Positions 1 through 10,041 of a stretch of 64,000 nt of DNA are shown here, in pieces. The position numbers and the translations under genes are program-made. Below the pieces are notes generated by a model. The model did not search any database and had not been told where the DNA came from. It saw only the letters and a list, made by a program, of their open reading frames with translations. The DNA lies in the IMG/VR virus record IMGVR_UViG_3300025141_000016, positions 62,001 to 126,000 of that record; one strand, given 5' to 3'. Source of the stretch: a virus. Each line of letters opens with the position of its first letter. Position 1 is the first letter of the stretch.

Positions 1-1
1 C

Positions 2-2053
2 ACGGGCTACGTTTACGCCATCCCGATCTGCTTCATCTTCCGACGCAACGACGCGACTACTACCGGTGGCTTTGCGCCGGTAAACAACACCAATGGGGCT
101 CTCGCAGCCACCCATGCGCTCTACACCAACACCAACGGCATCGGGTCCATCCCGGTGGATACGTCCGACCGGCCTGACCGCAACTTCCATGACGCTATCG
201 TCAGGGGGGATCTTCTCGACCTACGGAGGCATGTCTCTCCCGGTGGTGTAGACCTCAAAGCCGAACTGGAATCCCAGATGACGGCGCTGCTTGACGGCAC
301 TACTCGTACCTGGGCCATCGACACCCAAGGGGTCACCGAACTTGGCGGGGGTTCCGGGGATGTGTCCTCGGTTTACCTCGTCTGCAACGAGATCGGAGAC
401 ACAGACACGGTGCGTGGGGAGACGATTGGGACTTGGGACCATATCCGTCGCCGCTTCGGTGACCAGTCAGTCGTGGAACGACGAATCTTCCCGATTATCC
501 CTACCGCTGCCTCTGCTGCCAATCCGGGCCTCTTTATGAACCCCAGTGCAGCGGGGTGGGCACAAGGGTCGGTAATCAACATCGACTTGGACAATCTCGA
601 TGCGACAGGTCTGGGGAACTGGGTTCCTACCGGGGCACCCGATTTCGTGACTAACCTGTGGCCTGTGGGAACCAAGATCACTAACGTCCTGGCGGTCACC
701 CACGATGACGGGAACTATGGGGCTCCCATTTCACAGGACGTAGAGATTGACCTCATTCAAGGGATGGGGACACCCCACATCCAGATCACTTTGGCCGAGA
801 ACATCCTCCAGGCCAACGGTGGGGTCAGTGGGGCAGCCAACTACGACCTATGCCCTCTTGCTGTGGGCACGTCCGCTCGACGCATCTATGTGGAGTTGGA
901 GATCACCTATCCCGTTGGTTCCGGCTCCTCCGCAACCCCCGATGAGGTCATTTCGGCAGACCCGACCGTGACGATCTACCATGGCGCAGGCTTGGAGAAC
1001 GACACTTCCAAGCGACCTACCGATTGGGAAGACCTCATGGACCCGCAGTTCCGTACAGGGAAGCGGGAACTGGGGATGGAGTATGTGGCCAATGATGGGT
1101 TGACTGTTCCAGCTTCGGGGGATCCAATCTCTGACTCGGTGGTGAGCCAGACCGCTCTCCTATTGGAACTCCCTCGACGTTTGAACGGCAACAAGAGTGC
1201 CCTTACGACGGTCACCGAGGTCGGTAATCCTGGCCCTGCCATCAACCATCTGGTGGACGTAACCAGCACTTACTGGGGATCATCTTCCCGGCTCTTGCAA
1301 GTCCAGGCTGGCCTCACGGCAGCCCAGAGCCTCTGCAACATCGAATACTTTGCCCAAGATCCGGTCCCGAACTTCAGTAGCCCTGGCCCGCGCTATCAGG
1401 TCAGTGTTTATTACCGCTCCAATGCCCCCCAGACGGTAGGCGTGCAGGCGGGCGCTCCGGCGAGTATCCCACTTCCTGACCCGCTGACCCTACGTCCCCT
1501 GGTCATGTCTCGTGACCTGTGGACCGATACCGTTTCGGTGGGGTCCGTTGACCTGCCGTACCCCTACAACAACCCGTCCGACCAGATCGCGGTAAACGCA
1601 GACCTGACGACGGGGGGCTCTCCCGCCTTTCCGGGGGAATGGGCCTTGATGAGTCTCGCCAAGATCAGCGTCGGTGACTTCGACGCGGAGACAGGGCTTC
1701 TCAACCTTCACCAGATGGTTCCCGTTGACCCCAACACTGATTTGGCCTTCTCCAACTTGGACTGGGATACGGATTTCCGAGCCCACTACAAGTCTGGGGA
1801 TCCCACCGCTTACCGACCGACTGCTATGGCACAGCCCTTGTCAGGGGTGGCTACCCACAAGGTTTGGTTCCCCTTCCTCGCGCAAGCCACCGTGGACACG
1901 GTGTACTTCCGCAAGGGAGAGGTTCTTCTCGTGGTAGTCAGTCGATACGCCCTATTAGATGGAGACAACGTGGTTCGGTTTACCAGCACCGACAACGAGA
2001 CTTGCGCGGCGGTGTACCGCACTCGTGGTCTTCTCCTGTTGGCCTCGGAGTGA
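2..2053 (+). CDS. Large tail/baseplate-associated structural protein, 5' end outside window
   Basis: The reading frame is open from the first bases of the window, so the start lies upstream; 683 residues are visible. Its N-terminal visible part (YAIPICFIFRRN, later GDLLDLRRHV) matches the same positions of the 1778-residue protein at 10042 (YAIPVCAIFRRN, EDILDLRRGV), so the two are paralogues. The protein is rich in Thr, Ser, Gly and Pro with few Lys, as in phage tail or fibre proteins, and has no catalytic motif I recognise. It is followed after 3 nt by the beta-helix gene. A virion structural role is inferred from context and paralogy; the exact position in the particle is unknown. Confidence 0.85.
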   Translation, partial: TGYVYAIPICFIFRRNDATTTGGFAPVNNTNGALAATHALYTNTNGIGSIPVDTSDRPDRNFHDAIVRGDLLDLRRHVSPGGVDLKAELESQMTALLDGTTRTWAIDTQGVTELGGGSGDVSSVYLVCNEIGDTDTVRGETIGTWDHIRRRFGDQSVVERRIFPIIPTAASAANPGLFMNPSAAGWAQGSVINIDLDNLDATGLGNWVPTGAPDFVTNLWPVGTKITNVLAVTHDDGNYGAPISQDVEIDLIQGMGTPHIQITLAENILQANGGVSGAANYDLCPLAVGTSARRIYVELEITYPVGSGSSATPDEVISADPTVTIYHGAGLENDTSKRPTDWEDLMDPQFRTGKRELGMEYVANDGLTVPASGDPISDSVVSQTALLLELPRRLNGNKSALTTVTEVGNPGPAINHLVDVTSTYWGSSSRLLQVQAGLTAAQSLCNIEYFAQDPVPNFSSPGPRYQVSVYYRSNAPQTVGVQAGAPASIPLPDPLTLRPLVMSRDLWTDTVSVGSVDLPYPYNNPSDQIAVNADLTTGGSPAFPGEWALMSLAKISVGDFDAETGLLNLHQMVPVDPNTDLAFSNLDWDTDFRAHYKSGDPTAYRPTAMAQPLSGVATHKVWFPFLAQATVDTVYFRKGEVLLVVVSRYALLDGDNVVRFTSTDNETCAAVYRTRGLLLLASE

Positions 2054-2056
2054 TCA

Positions 2057-5000
2057 ATGCCTCGTAAAGTAGACCCAGGACAGATTGCCGTTGGAAAGGG
2101 CCTCGCTCCCGAGGGAACCGTCGAGGACAACTCGTTCCGGTATCCCGAGCGAGATGCAGACCCTCTCCGCGTTCATATCCATGACCCCAGCCGCGCCCAC
2201 ATGGCTTCTTCCATTGGGATCGTGGATGAGGCAGATTGCTACATTTCCGATGAGGTCGAAGGCGCACTCCAAGAACTTTGTGGAGGCTACTCCGCAGGAC
2301 GGCTCAACGGACTCATCCGAGGCGGTCTTTTCAATGAGGTCAAGGCTGGGCTTCCCACAGGGGGAACCACACTGACCCTGGAAACCACCACCGAGATTGC
2401 CATCGGGGGACACGTCTTTGACGCGAGTGGGCTGACGATCACGTTGCCTACAGGGGCGAATGACTACTTCGTCTACTGCGACACCTACTCCGGCAGCCCG
2501 GACTATCGCACCCTCCAGTACACCACGGGGGCTCCCCCCCAGGTCGAGAGTGATTCACCCGAGATCGAACATGTGATGCTGGCGAAGATCACTGTCGCAG
2601 GTGGGGTCATTACGGCCTACCAAGACGCTCGTTTCTTCGTGCGGAACCTTGACCGGAAGGTGCTCTACTCCTCTCGTCAAGGCGAGAATGTCGATGCGTG
2701 GTCAGAGGGGTGTTTCGCCACTCTGAACGCGGCGATGTTCTGGATGGAGTTCTATGGGGACACCGGCACCTCCGAGGAGGAGAAAGGAACCATTCTCGTG
2801 CGTGGGCTCCATGAACTGGAAGCTACCTTGGTGGTTCCTTCCGAGCATGTGGAGTTTGTCGGGGATGGTGAAGGAATCATCCGTGCCAAGGCTGGGTTCG
2901 TGGGCTCGCAACTCATCGAGATCCCCAACGCAGTGGATGGTGGGCACGTTTCCTTCCGCAACATCACCTTCCAGACAGATGTGGCTGGTATCCAAGGGAT
3001 CTATGCGGATGGAGTAGGGGATCTGGGGAAGGTCCGTATCGACTCATGCCTTTTCGACATCTACAACGCCAAGACGTTCACGAAGGCTATTGTGCTGCGG
3101 TCTACCGGTCCCCACGGGGTCACGCAGTTCTGGATGAACAACACCATCGTCAACGCCACCATCACTGGGCTGGAGTTGCGCCAACCTCGTCGGGCAGAGG
3201 TGCTTGGGTGTACCTTTGTCGGTCCTGGCTCCGCTGCGGCGGGCATCCAGGGAATCTGGGCCTGGGAGGGCCAGAACCTCGTCATTTCCGGTTGCACGAT
3301 GGAGGATTGGTCCGATGGGATCTTCCTGGCCCAAAGCCTGACGGACGTTCGCATCGAGACAACCCGCATCGAGAAGTGTGCTAACGGCATCAAGTACGAT
3401 GCGGGCGGGATTGGCCAGGACATTCAGATTTCAGATTGCGTCATCGAACTCGATGACAATGACGCGGTAGCGGGCATCTGGATGGATGATGTGAAGCGGG
3501 TTGGGATCTCCAACACTCACATCAGGGCGATCCGAAACAACTGGGGTGGTGGGTTCAACCCCTATGGCATCGTCGTTGGAGCCTTGACTGGAGTCCCTGC
3601 GTCAGCGGCTACCCAACTGGACTTGCAGATCACGGGTTGCTACATCGAGGGGTTCTTGAATGAGGCAGATCCCGATCTCGGGAAGGGAATCTACGTCGCG
3701 GGAACCCCCACTGCTTGGGCGGTGAACACGACCATCACAGGTAACGTGCTGAACGGGAACACCCTGACGGTTTACTATGCGGAGAACACGACCATCACAG
3801 GCAACACCTTTGATGGTCCTTCCGTCGGTCCCAGTGCGGCCCCTCTCATCAATCTGGTGGGAGCATCCCACTCCACCATCACCGGAAACACCGTGCGCGG
3901 AAGGGGAAAATCCACGACCGGTATCTACGTTGGTGAGTTTCTTGCGGACAATACTCCCTCTACGAACGTGACCATTAGCGGGAACACCATCCAGGCCACC
4001 ACCCTTGCAGGTATCGAGTTGGAGAACACGGTCAGCGACTTCACGGTGTCTGACAACACGATTGACCTCTTCCTCGCGGGTGACCCAGCGGCGTATGGGG
4101 GAGCACTTATCGTGCTCTCCAACTCTACTACCGTGAATCCTCCGAGTCGGGGAACGATCACTGGAAACACTGGTTACAGGGCTCAAAACGGAATCCTCGC
4201 CAGAGGAGAGGAGACGAATGAGGGCTCCCACCTGCTGATTGCTCACAACGTCATGGCGAACATCGCCAACGACGCTGCTCTCGTGGCCGATAGCTTTTCT
4301 GGTTCCATTGGCATCGGCATCGAGTGGTACAAGAAGTGTACGATTCAAGGCAACAAGTTGGACGGGATCGGGGCTTCCCCCGGTCTGGCTTTGACGGACG
4401 TACACCCACGTCCCATCCTGGCAGTCGATTGTGAGGTGTTGACCATCGAGTCCAACATGAGCACTGGTTGTATCACGCAAGGAGTTGGGGAAGCCGAGAG
4501 CATCAGCGTCTATACCGTCAACGACACGGTGGGGATCGAGAGATCCAACTTCAACATCGTGGGCAACGTGCTTCAAACGGGGGCGCTTACCGACTCCTTC
4601 GGCATCAACTTCTTGGTGAAGCGCCTCGTTGGGGACAGCCCCATGAGGGTGCGGAATGTCCTGATCGCAGACAATACCATTACGAGAGTGGGGGGGAATC
4701 TCGTAGAGGGCATCCGTGTGGGCCTCTTCAGTTGTGCGGACATGTTTGACCTCACCGTTCGCGACAACATCGTGAACCACTATCTGTTGAGCGGGATTGA
4801 CATTCAGATTATTGCCGATGCCGTAGTAGGTTTTGTGATGCTCGACTCTTTCCGGGTGGTTGGGAACACCCTTCACGGGGCAGACCCCGGAGACAGCTAC
4901 ACACAGCGTTGCCTCTGGGTGAAGGCCGATTCCAGCGCCACGGCGGCGTGCGCTGTTGTGGACGGGAGCGTCAGTTCCAACAAGATCATCGGCGGCTTTG

Positions 5001-7723
5001 ACTTTGGTGTCTACTTGGACTTCAACGGTCTTGGCGGGGTGGGCACCGAACTGGCGGCGGCCAACATCTACGTCAACGACAACGAGATCAGTGAACTGGA
5101 ACTCTCGGTTGGCCAACCCTACACCAATGGGATCTACGTCAGGGGAACGGGAGCCCGAAACGCATGGTGGCCCTCCGGCCTTATCAACTTCCAGATCAGC
5201 CGGAACACCATGAGAAACTGGAATCTGGGCACTCTCTCCCAAGGGATTCGGTGGATCACTGGCGGGATGCCCGTGAACATCCTCAATGTCGATAACAACG
5301 TCATCGTGGGCGAAGGGACGGACTCCTATCCCGCTATCGTGTACTTCTCCGCTGATGCTACATCGGAAGCCTCCGTAGGGGCATGGACGCAAGTCTCGAT
5401 CTCTGGGAACGAGATCATCTCGTCCAAATCGGGGAGTGTGCGGGATGTGGTGGTCATGGACTTCGCTGACTTCCAGTTGGAGAAGTTGAAGGTTGTTTCC
5501 AACACGTTGCAGGCTACCGGGGTCGTGAACCGAGATGGGTACGGCCTTATCGTCAGGTCCGAGTACAAGAACAGCAGCGACAACTCGGTAAGCGACGTTA
5601 TCGTGGACGGGAACGCCATGGTAGGTGGGGTGCTCTTTCACAACTCCGGTGCTTCGCTCTCGGACTGCTCCGTCAGCAACAACCATATCACTTGCGTATC
5701 TGCGGATACGGGCCACAACCCTGTCCGGTTCGACATGGATGGCTTCGGGGTTCAGCCTGTCCTGTTTGGCATCCAAGTCCAGGGGAACACCCTCATCGGG
5801 GGAGCCACTGGTTGCCTGATCAAACCTGTAAGTAGCGTCCAGTATGTGAAGGATGTTGCCATCAAGGACAACATCATTTCCGGGGGCTTCTACTCGGCTT
5901 TCTACCTTGACGCGAGCAACGCCAGCGCCGTGGGTGAGATCCGTAGCTTGTCCGTCTCGGGGAACCAGATTTACACCACTCCGCGTGGGATCATGGCCCA
6001 TGTGTATGAAGCCACCATCGCTGGTTTGACCATCAGGGACAACGAACTCCGCGAAATGGGGGAACAAGGTATCGTCTGCCTCTTGGGTGGCGACAGCGCA
6101 ACTGACTCGGCAGCCAATGTCCTCATCGACGGGAACACCATCTTCAACGTGACGGCAACTTCGGGTGAGCCGGTGATTGAACTTGGGATGCACGTCCCCG
6201 CACCGGGGAACCCTGGTGACGCGAAGAACTTTTCGGTGAGCCGCAACACCATCGCCCAGGTGGGGCCAAGAGACAATGGGCTCACCTACATCTTCGTGGA
6301 CGCGGCTGGCTGGGACAACTCCCACAATGTTCGCATCTGCGACAACAACCTCATGGGCGACCCCAATGAGAAGGACGGGATGAATACGGGCATCTATGTG
6401 GCCGTCGCCCCGGTCAACTTCAATACCCATGTGGATAGGAACCAGATCCAGGCGGCCAGTCGGAAAGGAATCTACATGGCGAGTGGGGGAGACAGCCGCG
6501 TCTGGAGTGTGTCGAACAACAACGTCACGAACATCTCAGATTCCGTGCAGCACGGTGTCCACATCGAGGTTTCGGGCGACCATATTGAGCAGTGGCGCGT
6601 CAACGACAACGTAGTACGCCATGTTCCCGCGTCTGCCGGGTTGTCTTCCACCGAGGGCATCTTCGTGAAGCAGACGGGACAGGCGGGTCAGTGGGTGGAG
6701 GGGTCGATCTCTCGCAACAACATCGACAACTACGGTTACGGTATCCGTGCCGATGCTGACAACCCTACTGCATTTATGAAGCAGATGGCCGTTGACGACA
6801 ACCTCATCGGCGGCCATCGAACGGTGTCTGATCAAAACGTCATCGAAGCCATGATGTATGGCATCCATATCGTCGCCACAGAGTTCCTTTTCCTCATCCC
6901 AACCCTCCCCATCAGTGGCGAGTCCATCTTGGGGTTGAGTGTGTGCCGCAACCAGATCAACTCTCCGGCTATCGGGACAAACAACGACCCTGGTTCGGGG
7001 GTTCTGGTGGTGGGTGGTTTTCTGGCCAACAGTGAAGTCTGTCGGATGGTCAACATTTCTGACAACAAGGTCTACCAGACCGACACCTCGTATGACACGA
7101 AGAGTTCGGGAATCATCACCTATTTCCTGGCAGACAACAATGTTTCCGAAATCTCTGTGGACAGGAACCAGATTCGGAACATCTCCGAGTATGGGGTCTT
7201 CACCATCGGTAGGTGTGCCTGGGATAACGCATCAGCGTGCTCGTTGTGGTCGGTGTCTGGCAACCAAGTTCAGGCGAGTGCTTCCTTTATGACTGACATC
7301 GCGGACAACGATGAGCCTTTCTGCAACATTGGGATTGCTTTCCCTGGAGCGCAAGGCAACGAATCCACGGTGAAGGATGTGCGTGTCGTGGGCAACCAGA
7401 GTGTTGTGTATCTGGCGGGTGAACACTGCAACTACTACTTCGGGCTCGCCAAGGATGATTTACCGGGACCGTCAACAGGTTGGTGGGTTTGCGACAACGA
7501 CGCACGAGGGGGCACACTCACCTATAGCGTCGTGACAGACGGCAAGTGTGGACAGAACGCCGCTTGGCCGTTGGTGAACACTTGGGCGGGCGTAGGTGAG
7601 CCCACTCACAAGACCGTCCATGACAATCGCTGTGAGGACACGGGGAATGACGATAACTGGCTGGCTGGTGTCTCGTGGCAAGGCGCAACCGCCGACAACA
7701 CCCACCATAACAGCAACTACTGA
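2057..7723 (+). CDS. Giant right-handed parallel beta-helix protein (tail fibre/spike candidate)
   Basis: The product has 1888 residues. From about residue 170 almost to the C-terminus it is built of repeating beta-helix rungs with recurrent short units such as ITGNT, VSNN, ISGN and VRDN, the pattern of pectate-lyase/NosD-like right-handed parallel beta-helices. The first roughly 170 residues lack the repeats and could be the particle-attachment domain. No catalytic triad could be identified by eye, so glycan depolymerase activity is possible but not shown. It begins 3 nt after the upstream structural gene, indicating co-transcription. A tail spike or fibre that contacts host surface glycans is the most likely role by family precedent. 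Confidence 0.9.
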   Translation: MPRKVDPGQIAVGKGLAPEGTVEDNSFRYPERDADPLRVHIHDPSRAHMASSIGIVDEADCYISDEVEGALQELCGGYSAGRLNGLIRGGLFNEVKAGLPTGGTTLTLETTTEIAIGGHVFDASGLTITLPTGANDYFVYCDTYSGSPDYRTLQYTTGAPPQVESDSPEIEHVMLAKITVAGGVITAYQDARFFVRNLDRKVLYSSRQGENVDAWSEGCFATLNAAMFWMEFYGDTGTSEEEKGTILVRGLHELEATLVVPSEHVEFVGDGEGIIRAKAGFVGSQLIEIPNAVDGGHVSFRNITFQTDVAGIQGIYADGVGDLGKVRIDSCLFDIYNAKTFTKAIVLRSTGPHGVTQFWMNNTIVNATITGLELRQPRRAEVLGCTFVGPGSAAAGIQGIWAWEGQNLVISGCTMEDWSDGIFLAQSLTDVRIETTRIEKCANGIKYDAGGIGQDIQISDCVIELDDNDAVAGIWMDDVKRVGISNTHIRAIRNNWGGGFNPYGIVVGALTGVPASAATQLDLQITGCYIEGFLNEADPDLGKGIYVAGTPTAWAVNTTITGNVLNGNTLTVYYAENTTITGNTFDGPSVGPSAAPLINLVGASHSTITGNTVRGRGKSTTGIYVGEFLADNTPSTNVTISGNTIQATTLAGIELENTVSDFTVSDNTIDLFLAGDPAAYGGALIVLSNSTTVNPPSRGTITGNTGYRAQNGILARGEETNEGSHLLIAHNVMANIANDAALVADSFSGSIGIGIEWYKKCTIQGNKLDGIGASPGLALTDVHPRPILAVDCEVLTIESNMSTGCITQGVGEAESISVYTVNDTVGIERSNFNIVGNVLQTGALTDSFGINFLVKRLVGDSPMRVRNVLIADNTITRVGGNLVEGIRVGLFSCADMFDLTVRDNIVNHYLLSGIDIQIIADAVVGFVMLDSFRVVGNTLHGADPGDSYTQRCLWVKADSSATAACAVVDGSVSSNKIIGGFDFGVYLDFNGLGGVGTELAAANIYVNDNEISELELSVGQPYTNGIYVRGTGARNAWWPSGLINFQISRNTMRNWNLGTLSQGIRWITGGMPVNILNVDNNVIVGEGTDSYPAIVYFSADATSEASVGAWTQVSISGNEIISSKSGSVRDVVVMDFADFQLEKLKVVSNTLQATGVVNRDGYGLIVRSEYKNSSDNSVSDVIVDGNAMVGGVLFHNSGASLSDCSVSNNHITCVSADTGHNPVRFDMDGFGVQPVLFGIQVQGNTLIGGATGCLIKPVSSVQYVKDVAIKDNIISGGFYSAFYLDASNASAVGEIRSLSVSGNQIYTTPRGIMAHVYEATIAGLTIRDNELREMGEQGIVCLLGGDSATDSAANVLIDGNTIFNVTATSGEPVIELGMHVPAPGNPGDAKNFSVSRNTIAQVGPRDNGLTYIFVDAAGWDNSHNVRICDNNLMGDPNEKDGMNTGIYVAVAPVNFNTHVDRNQIQAASRKGIYMASGGDSRVWSVSNNNVTNISDSVQHGVHIEVSGDHIEQWRVNDNVVRHVPASAGLSSTEGIFVKQTGQAGQWVEGSISRNNIDNYGYGIRADADNPTAFMKQMAVDDNLIGGHRTVSDQNVIEAMMYGIHIVATEFLFLIPTLPISGESILGLSVCRNQINSPAIGTNNDPGSGVLVVGGFLANSEVCRMVNISDNKVYQTDTSYDTKSSGIITYFLADNNVSEISVDRNQIRNISEYGVFTIGRCAWDNASACSLWSVSGNQVQASASFMTDIADNDEPFCNIGIAFPGAQGNESTVKDVRVVGNQSVVYLAGEHCNYYFGLAKDDLPGPSTGWWVCDNDARGGTLTYSVVTDGKCGQNAAWPLVNTWAGVGEPTHKTVHDNRCEDTGNDDNWLAGVSWQGATADNTHHNSNY

Positions 7724-7734
7724 TAGGAGGGGAC

Positions 7735-8628
7735 ATGCTGTCGGTCGAAGAAACAGTCCTGAAATACATCGCCATTCAAGACAAACCCTACGCTGCCGGG
7801 GATCCTCGGCTCACAGGTTGGGAAAAGGAATGGGACGAGGCAGAAGTGACCGCCATCTACAACGGGGTCATCTCCCTCATCCCGGCTGGGGTCACCAAGG
7901 TTTTGGAGATCGGTTGTGGCGACGGCGAGTTGGGGCACCTCTTGGCAGCCGCAAAGCCTGGGGTGCAGTACGAAGGGTTGGAACTCTCTCTGGAGTTGGC
8001 CGAACAGGCAGCGGTGACCCAGAACGCCGTCACCCTCTCTATCGAAGCCGCAAACCTCTGGGAGTATCTGACGGAAGTGGCGGGGGACTGGGACTTCATC
8101 GTATCCGTGCGCTGTCTTTTCGATGACACCGCTTACGTTGGTGACCGTGAACTCATCCAACTGATTGACTCCAAGGCCCCCAAGGGTTTCATCATCGTTG
8201 CCCCAAAAACACGACTGGAACACCCAAGTCTCCAGAGTCGCCTTGCGGGCTATGTGACCTCCAACTCCACTGGGGTCACGGGGTCGTACTTCAACGGAAC
8301 GCCCCCCGCAGCTTTGGATTCCTCGGTCCTCAAAACCGACCTCTCCCACATCAGCATCTTTCGCACCTCTACTACCACCACCACGCCAGTCGCGAACCCA
8401 CGGTGGCAGGTGGTCCAGAATGACAAGTTTGAGGCTGCCCGAGCCCGAGGGAAAGTGTCGGTGGAAGCCGAGAAAGGCGTGGCCTCCACCGTGGACTACA
8501 AGGGCATCGCGAAGACGGGGGGGAGGATTACCGGCACCTCGATCAAAGCGATTGGCACGGCTCCGGCCTCGGCCAAGATCGCAGAGCATCAGGCCAAGCG
8601 GAACTTGAAGCACAGCAAGAAGGAATAG
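7735..8628 (+). CDS. Class I SAM-dependent methyltransferase
   Basis: The 297-residue product carries a clear motif I, VLEIGCGDGELG (residues 56-67), followed by GLELSLELAEQA (motif II region), the SAM-binding core of Rossmann-fold class I methyltransferases. The C-terminal third is unrelated to the fold and ends in a Lys-rich tail. Start ATG is supported by an AGGAGGGG Shine-Dalgarno just upstream. It sits between the beta-helix protein and another structural protein, so its substrate may be a glycan, tail protein or small molecule; DNA methylation is not supported because no DPPY/NPPY-type motif is visible. Fold assignment is confident, substrate unknown. Confidence 0.88.
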   Translation: MLSVEETVLKYIAIQDKPYAAGDPRLTGWEKEWDEAEVTAIYNGVISLIPAGVTKVLEIGCGDGELGHLLAAAKPGVQYEGLELSLELAEQAAVTQNAVTLSIEAANLWEYLTEVAGDWDFIVSVRCLFDDTAYVGDRELIQLIDSKAPKGFIIVAPKTRLEHPSLQSRLAGYVTSNSTGVTGSYFNGTPPAALDSSVLKTDLSHISIFRTSTTTTTPVANPRWQVVQNDKFEAARARGKVSVEAEKGVASTVDYKGIAKTGGRITGTSIKAIGTAPASAKIAEHQAKRNLKHSKKE

Positions 8629-8631
8629 GAC

Positions 8632-9798
8632 ATGCGGATCTTTACTGACATAGCCAGTCACGACACCACGGCGGTTGATCCCGGTGGCCGGATCGTTCGC
8701 ACTGATTCGACACCAGAGTTCGGTTCGTCTACCACGACGAATGGGCAGTTCATCTTTCAGGTGCCGGAAGGGGCCGCTCTTACCATCGACGCAGACTCTT
8801 TCTACTTCCCGCAAGAGGACATCAACTCCATCTCGTCGCGGACGGGTGCCGAGTTCCTTATCCGCTACCCGATGTATGAGCACATCCTCTACAACTTCTA
8901 CTTGGACAACGAAGACCCCGCGACGTTCTCGTTGACGGTCCCGACTCCGCAGCCAACCACCACCAATACCACCCCCGTCCTTCCTACGAGCCTCATACCG
9001 CTGAACAATGCCGCCCCACGCTGCCAGATGGGCCGTGCTGCTGCCGCACCCGTGGGGATGGTGCCGAACTCGATGGCGATCCTTCCTCGGTCAATGACCC
9101 GTGCCTCCCCTGTCTACGGGTCACTCGTTACCGAGGTGATCGACCTCTGGCCTTACAACCCTTTCTACATCGACGTGACGGCTTCACCACCGGCAGCATC
9201 CACGATCTCGATTGCGGGGTTCCCTCTTGCGGCGGTAGCTGGGGTTCGCACTCCGGGTTCCGATAACTACAACAACGCCGCCCCAACGAGTGCCATCGCG
9301 CTTGACATTGTGGCTGCTATCAATGACGGGGCCAACTCGTTCTCGACCTTCGTGCTGGCTACGATTGACCCCGTGGTCAACACCCGAGTCCAGTTGCGAC
9401 CTATCCCATCCACGTCAACGATAGTGACGTTGGGAGCAGCACCCGCTGGCCTGTCCACGGTCGTCAGCCACCCCGGCACCGATGAAGTGATGATGTGGTG
9501 GAAGGTGGCTCGGATGAACACCTCCGCAGATCAGGTATCCGCCAGCCAAGGGCCGTCAGCGGGTGAGAACACCCCTGCTCTCGTGAGCCTGCAAGAAATC
9601 GACCGCGAAGATGCCTCGTTGCTGGTCTACGCGAGCGTAGACGACGGGGTGTCTTGGTATCGCATCCCATATTTGGAGCCCATCGACCTCATCAATGCGG
9701 GGACTGAACTCCGTATTGCTTTTCTCAACACCGGGGAGGACAAGATTTACGTTTTGGGCTTCTGTGTCCTCTTCCCCGACCTCTTGGCCCCCCTCTAA
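8632..9798 (+). CDS. Putative virion structural protein
   Basis: 388 residues, beginning 3 nt after the methyltransferase stop. Composition is rich in Thr, Pro, Ala and Ser with many short beta-prone stretches and no Cys clusters or enzymatic motifs. Position inside the tail block and tight spacing suggest a structural role, for example fibre-associated or adaptor. I do not recognise a named family. Confidence 0.8.
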   Translation: MRIFTDIASHDTTAVDPGGRIVRTDSTPEFGSSTTTNGQFIFQVPEGAALTIDADSFYFPQEDINSISSRTGAEFLIRYPMYEHILYNFYLDNEDPATFSLTVPTPQPTTTNTTPVLPTSLIPLNNAAPRCQMGRAAAAPVGMVPNSMAILPRSMTRASPVYGSLVTEVIDLWPYNPFYIDVTASPPAASTISIAGFPLAAVAGVRTPGSDNYNNAAPTSAIALDIVAAINDGANSFSTFVLATIDPVVNTRVQLRPIPSTSTIVTLGAAPAGLSTVVSHPGTDEVMMWWKVARMNTSADQVSASQGPSAGENTPALVSLQEIDREDASLLVYASVDDGVSWYRIPYLEPIDLINAGTELRIAFLNTGEDKIYVLGFCVLFPDLLAPL

Positions 9799-9801
9799 CC
9801 C

Positions 9802-9969
9802 ATGCGCCACCTCTCTATCCATGACCTCCAAGGGGATACACACCGTCGTTGGGCAGATGCCCGCAAGGGGATGTATCGCCAGATTCTACGGGATCCGTCC
9901 GTTTCGGACCATCAGAAAGAAACGGCACGACGCAAGCTGGCAGAGATTGATGCACCCCGTCGCCGGTAG
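9802..9969 (+). CDS. Small basic hypothetical protein
   Basis: A 55-residue reading frame, MRHLSIHDLQ to APRRR, begins 3 nt after the preceding stop, the same spacing as its neighbours. It is strongly charged with about a dozen Arg/Lys and predicted mainly helical. The tight spacing and lack of overlap with other genes support it being real; no function can be assigned. Confidence 0.6.
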   Translation: MRHLSIHDLQGDTHRRWADARKGMYRQILRDPSVSDHQKETARRKLAEIDAPRRR

Positions 9970-10041
9970 TCCGGCTATGAGCCCTCCGGGGGTAAGGGTG
10001 AGGCACGCCTCGGCTCGGCATCATCTTCGGAGATAAAGATC

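Noticed and set aside
3602-6430. 942-codon open frame on the minus strand inside the beta-helix gene
   Set aside because: It is the antisense shadow of a repetitive GC-rich gene; no ribosome site, low-complexity His/Val/Asp composition and no family resemblance.
7717-8883. 388-codon minus-strand frame across the methyltransferase gene
   Set aside because: Overlaps a gene with clear motifs and Shine-Dalgarno on the plus strand; composition typical of antisense frames in GC-rich DNA.
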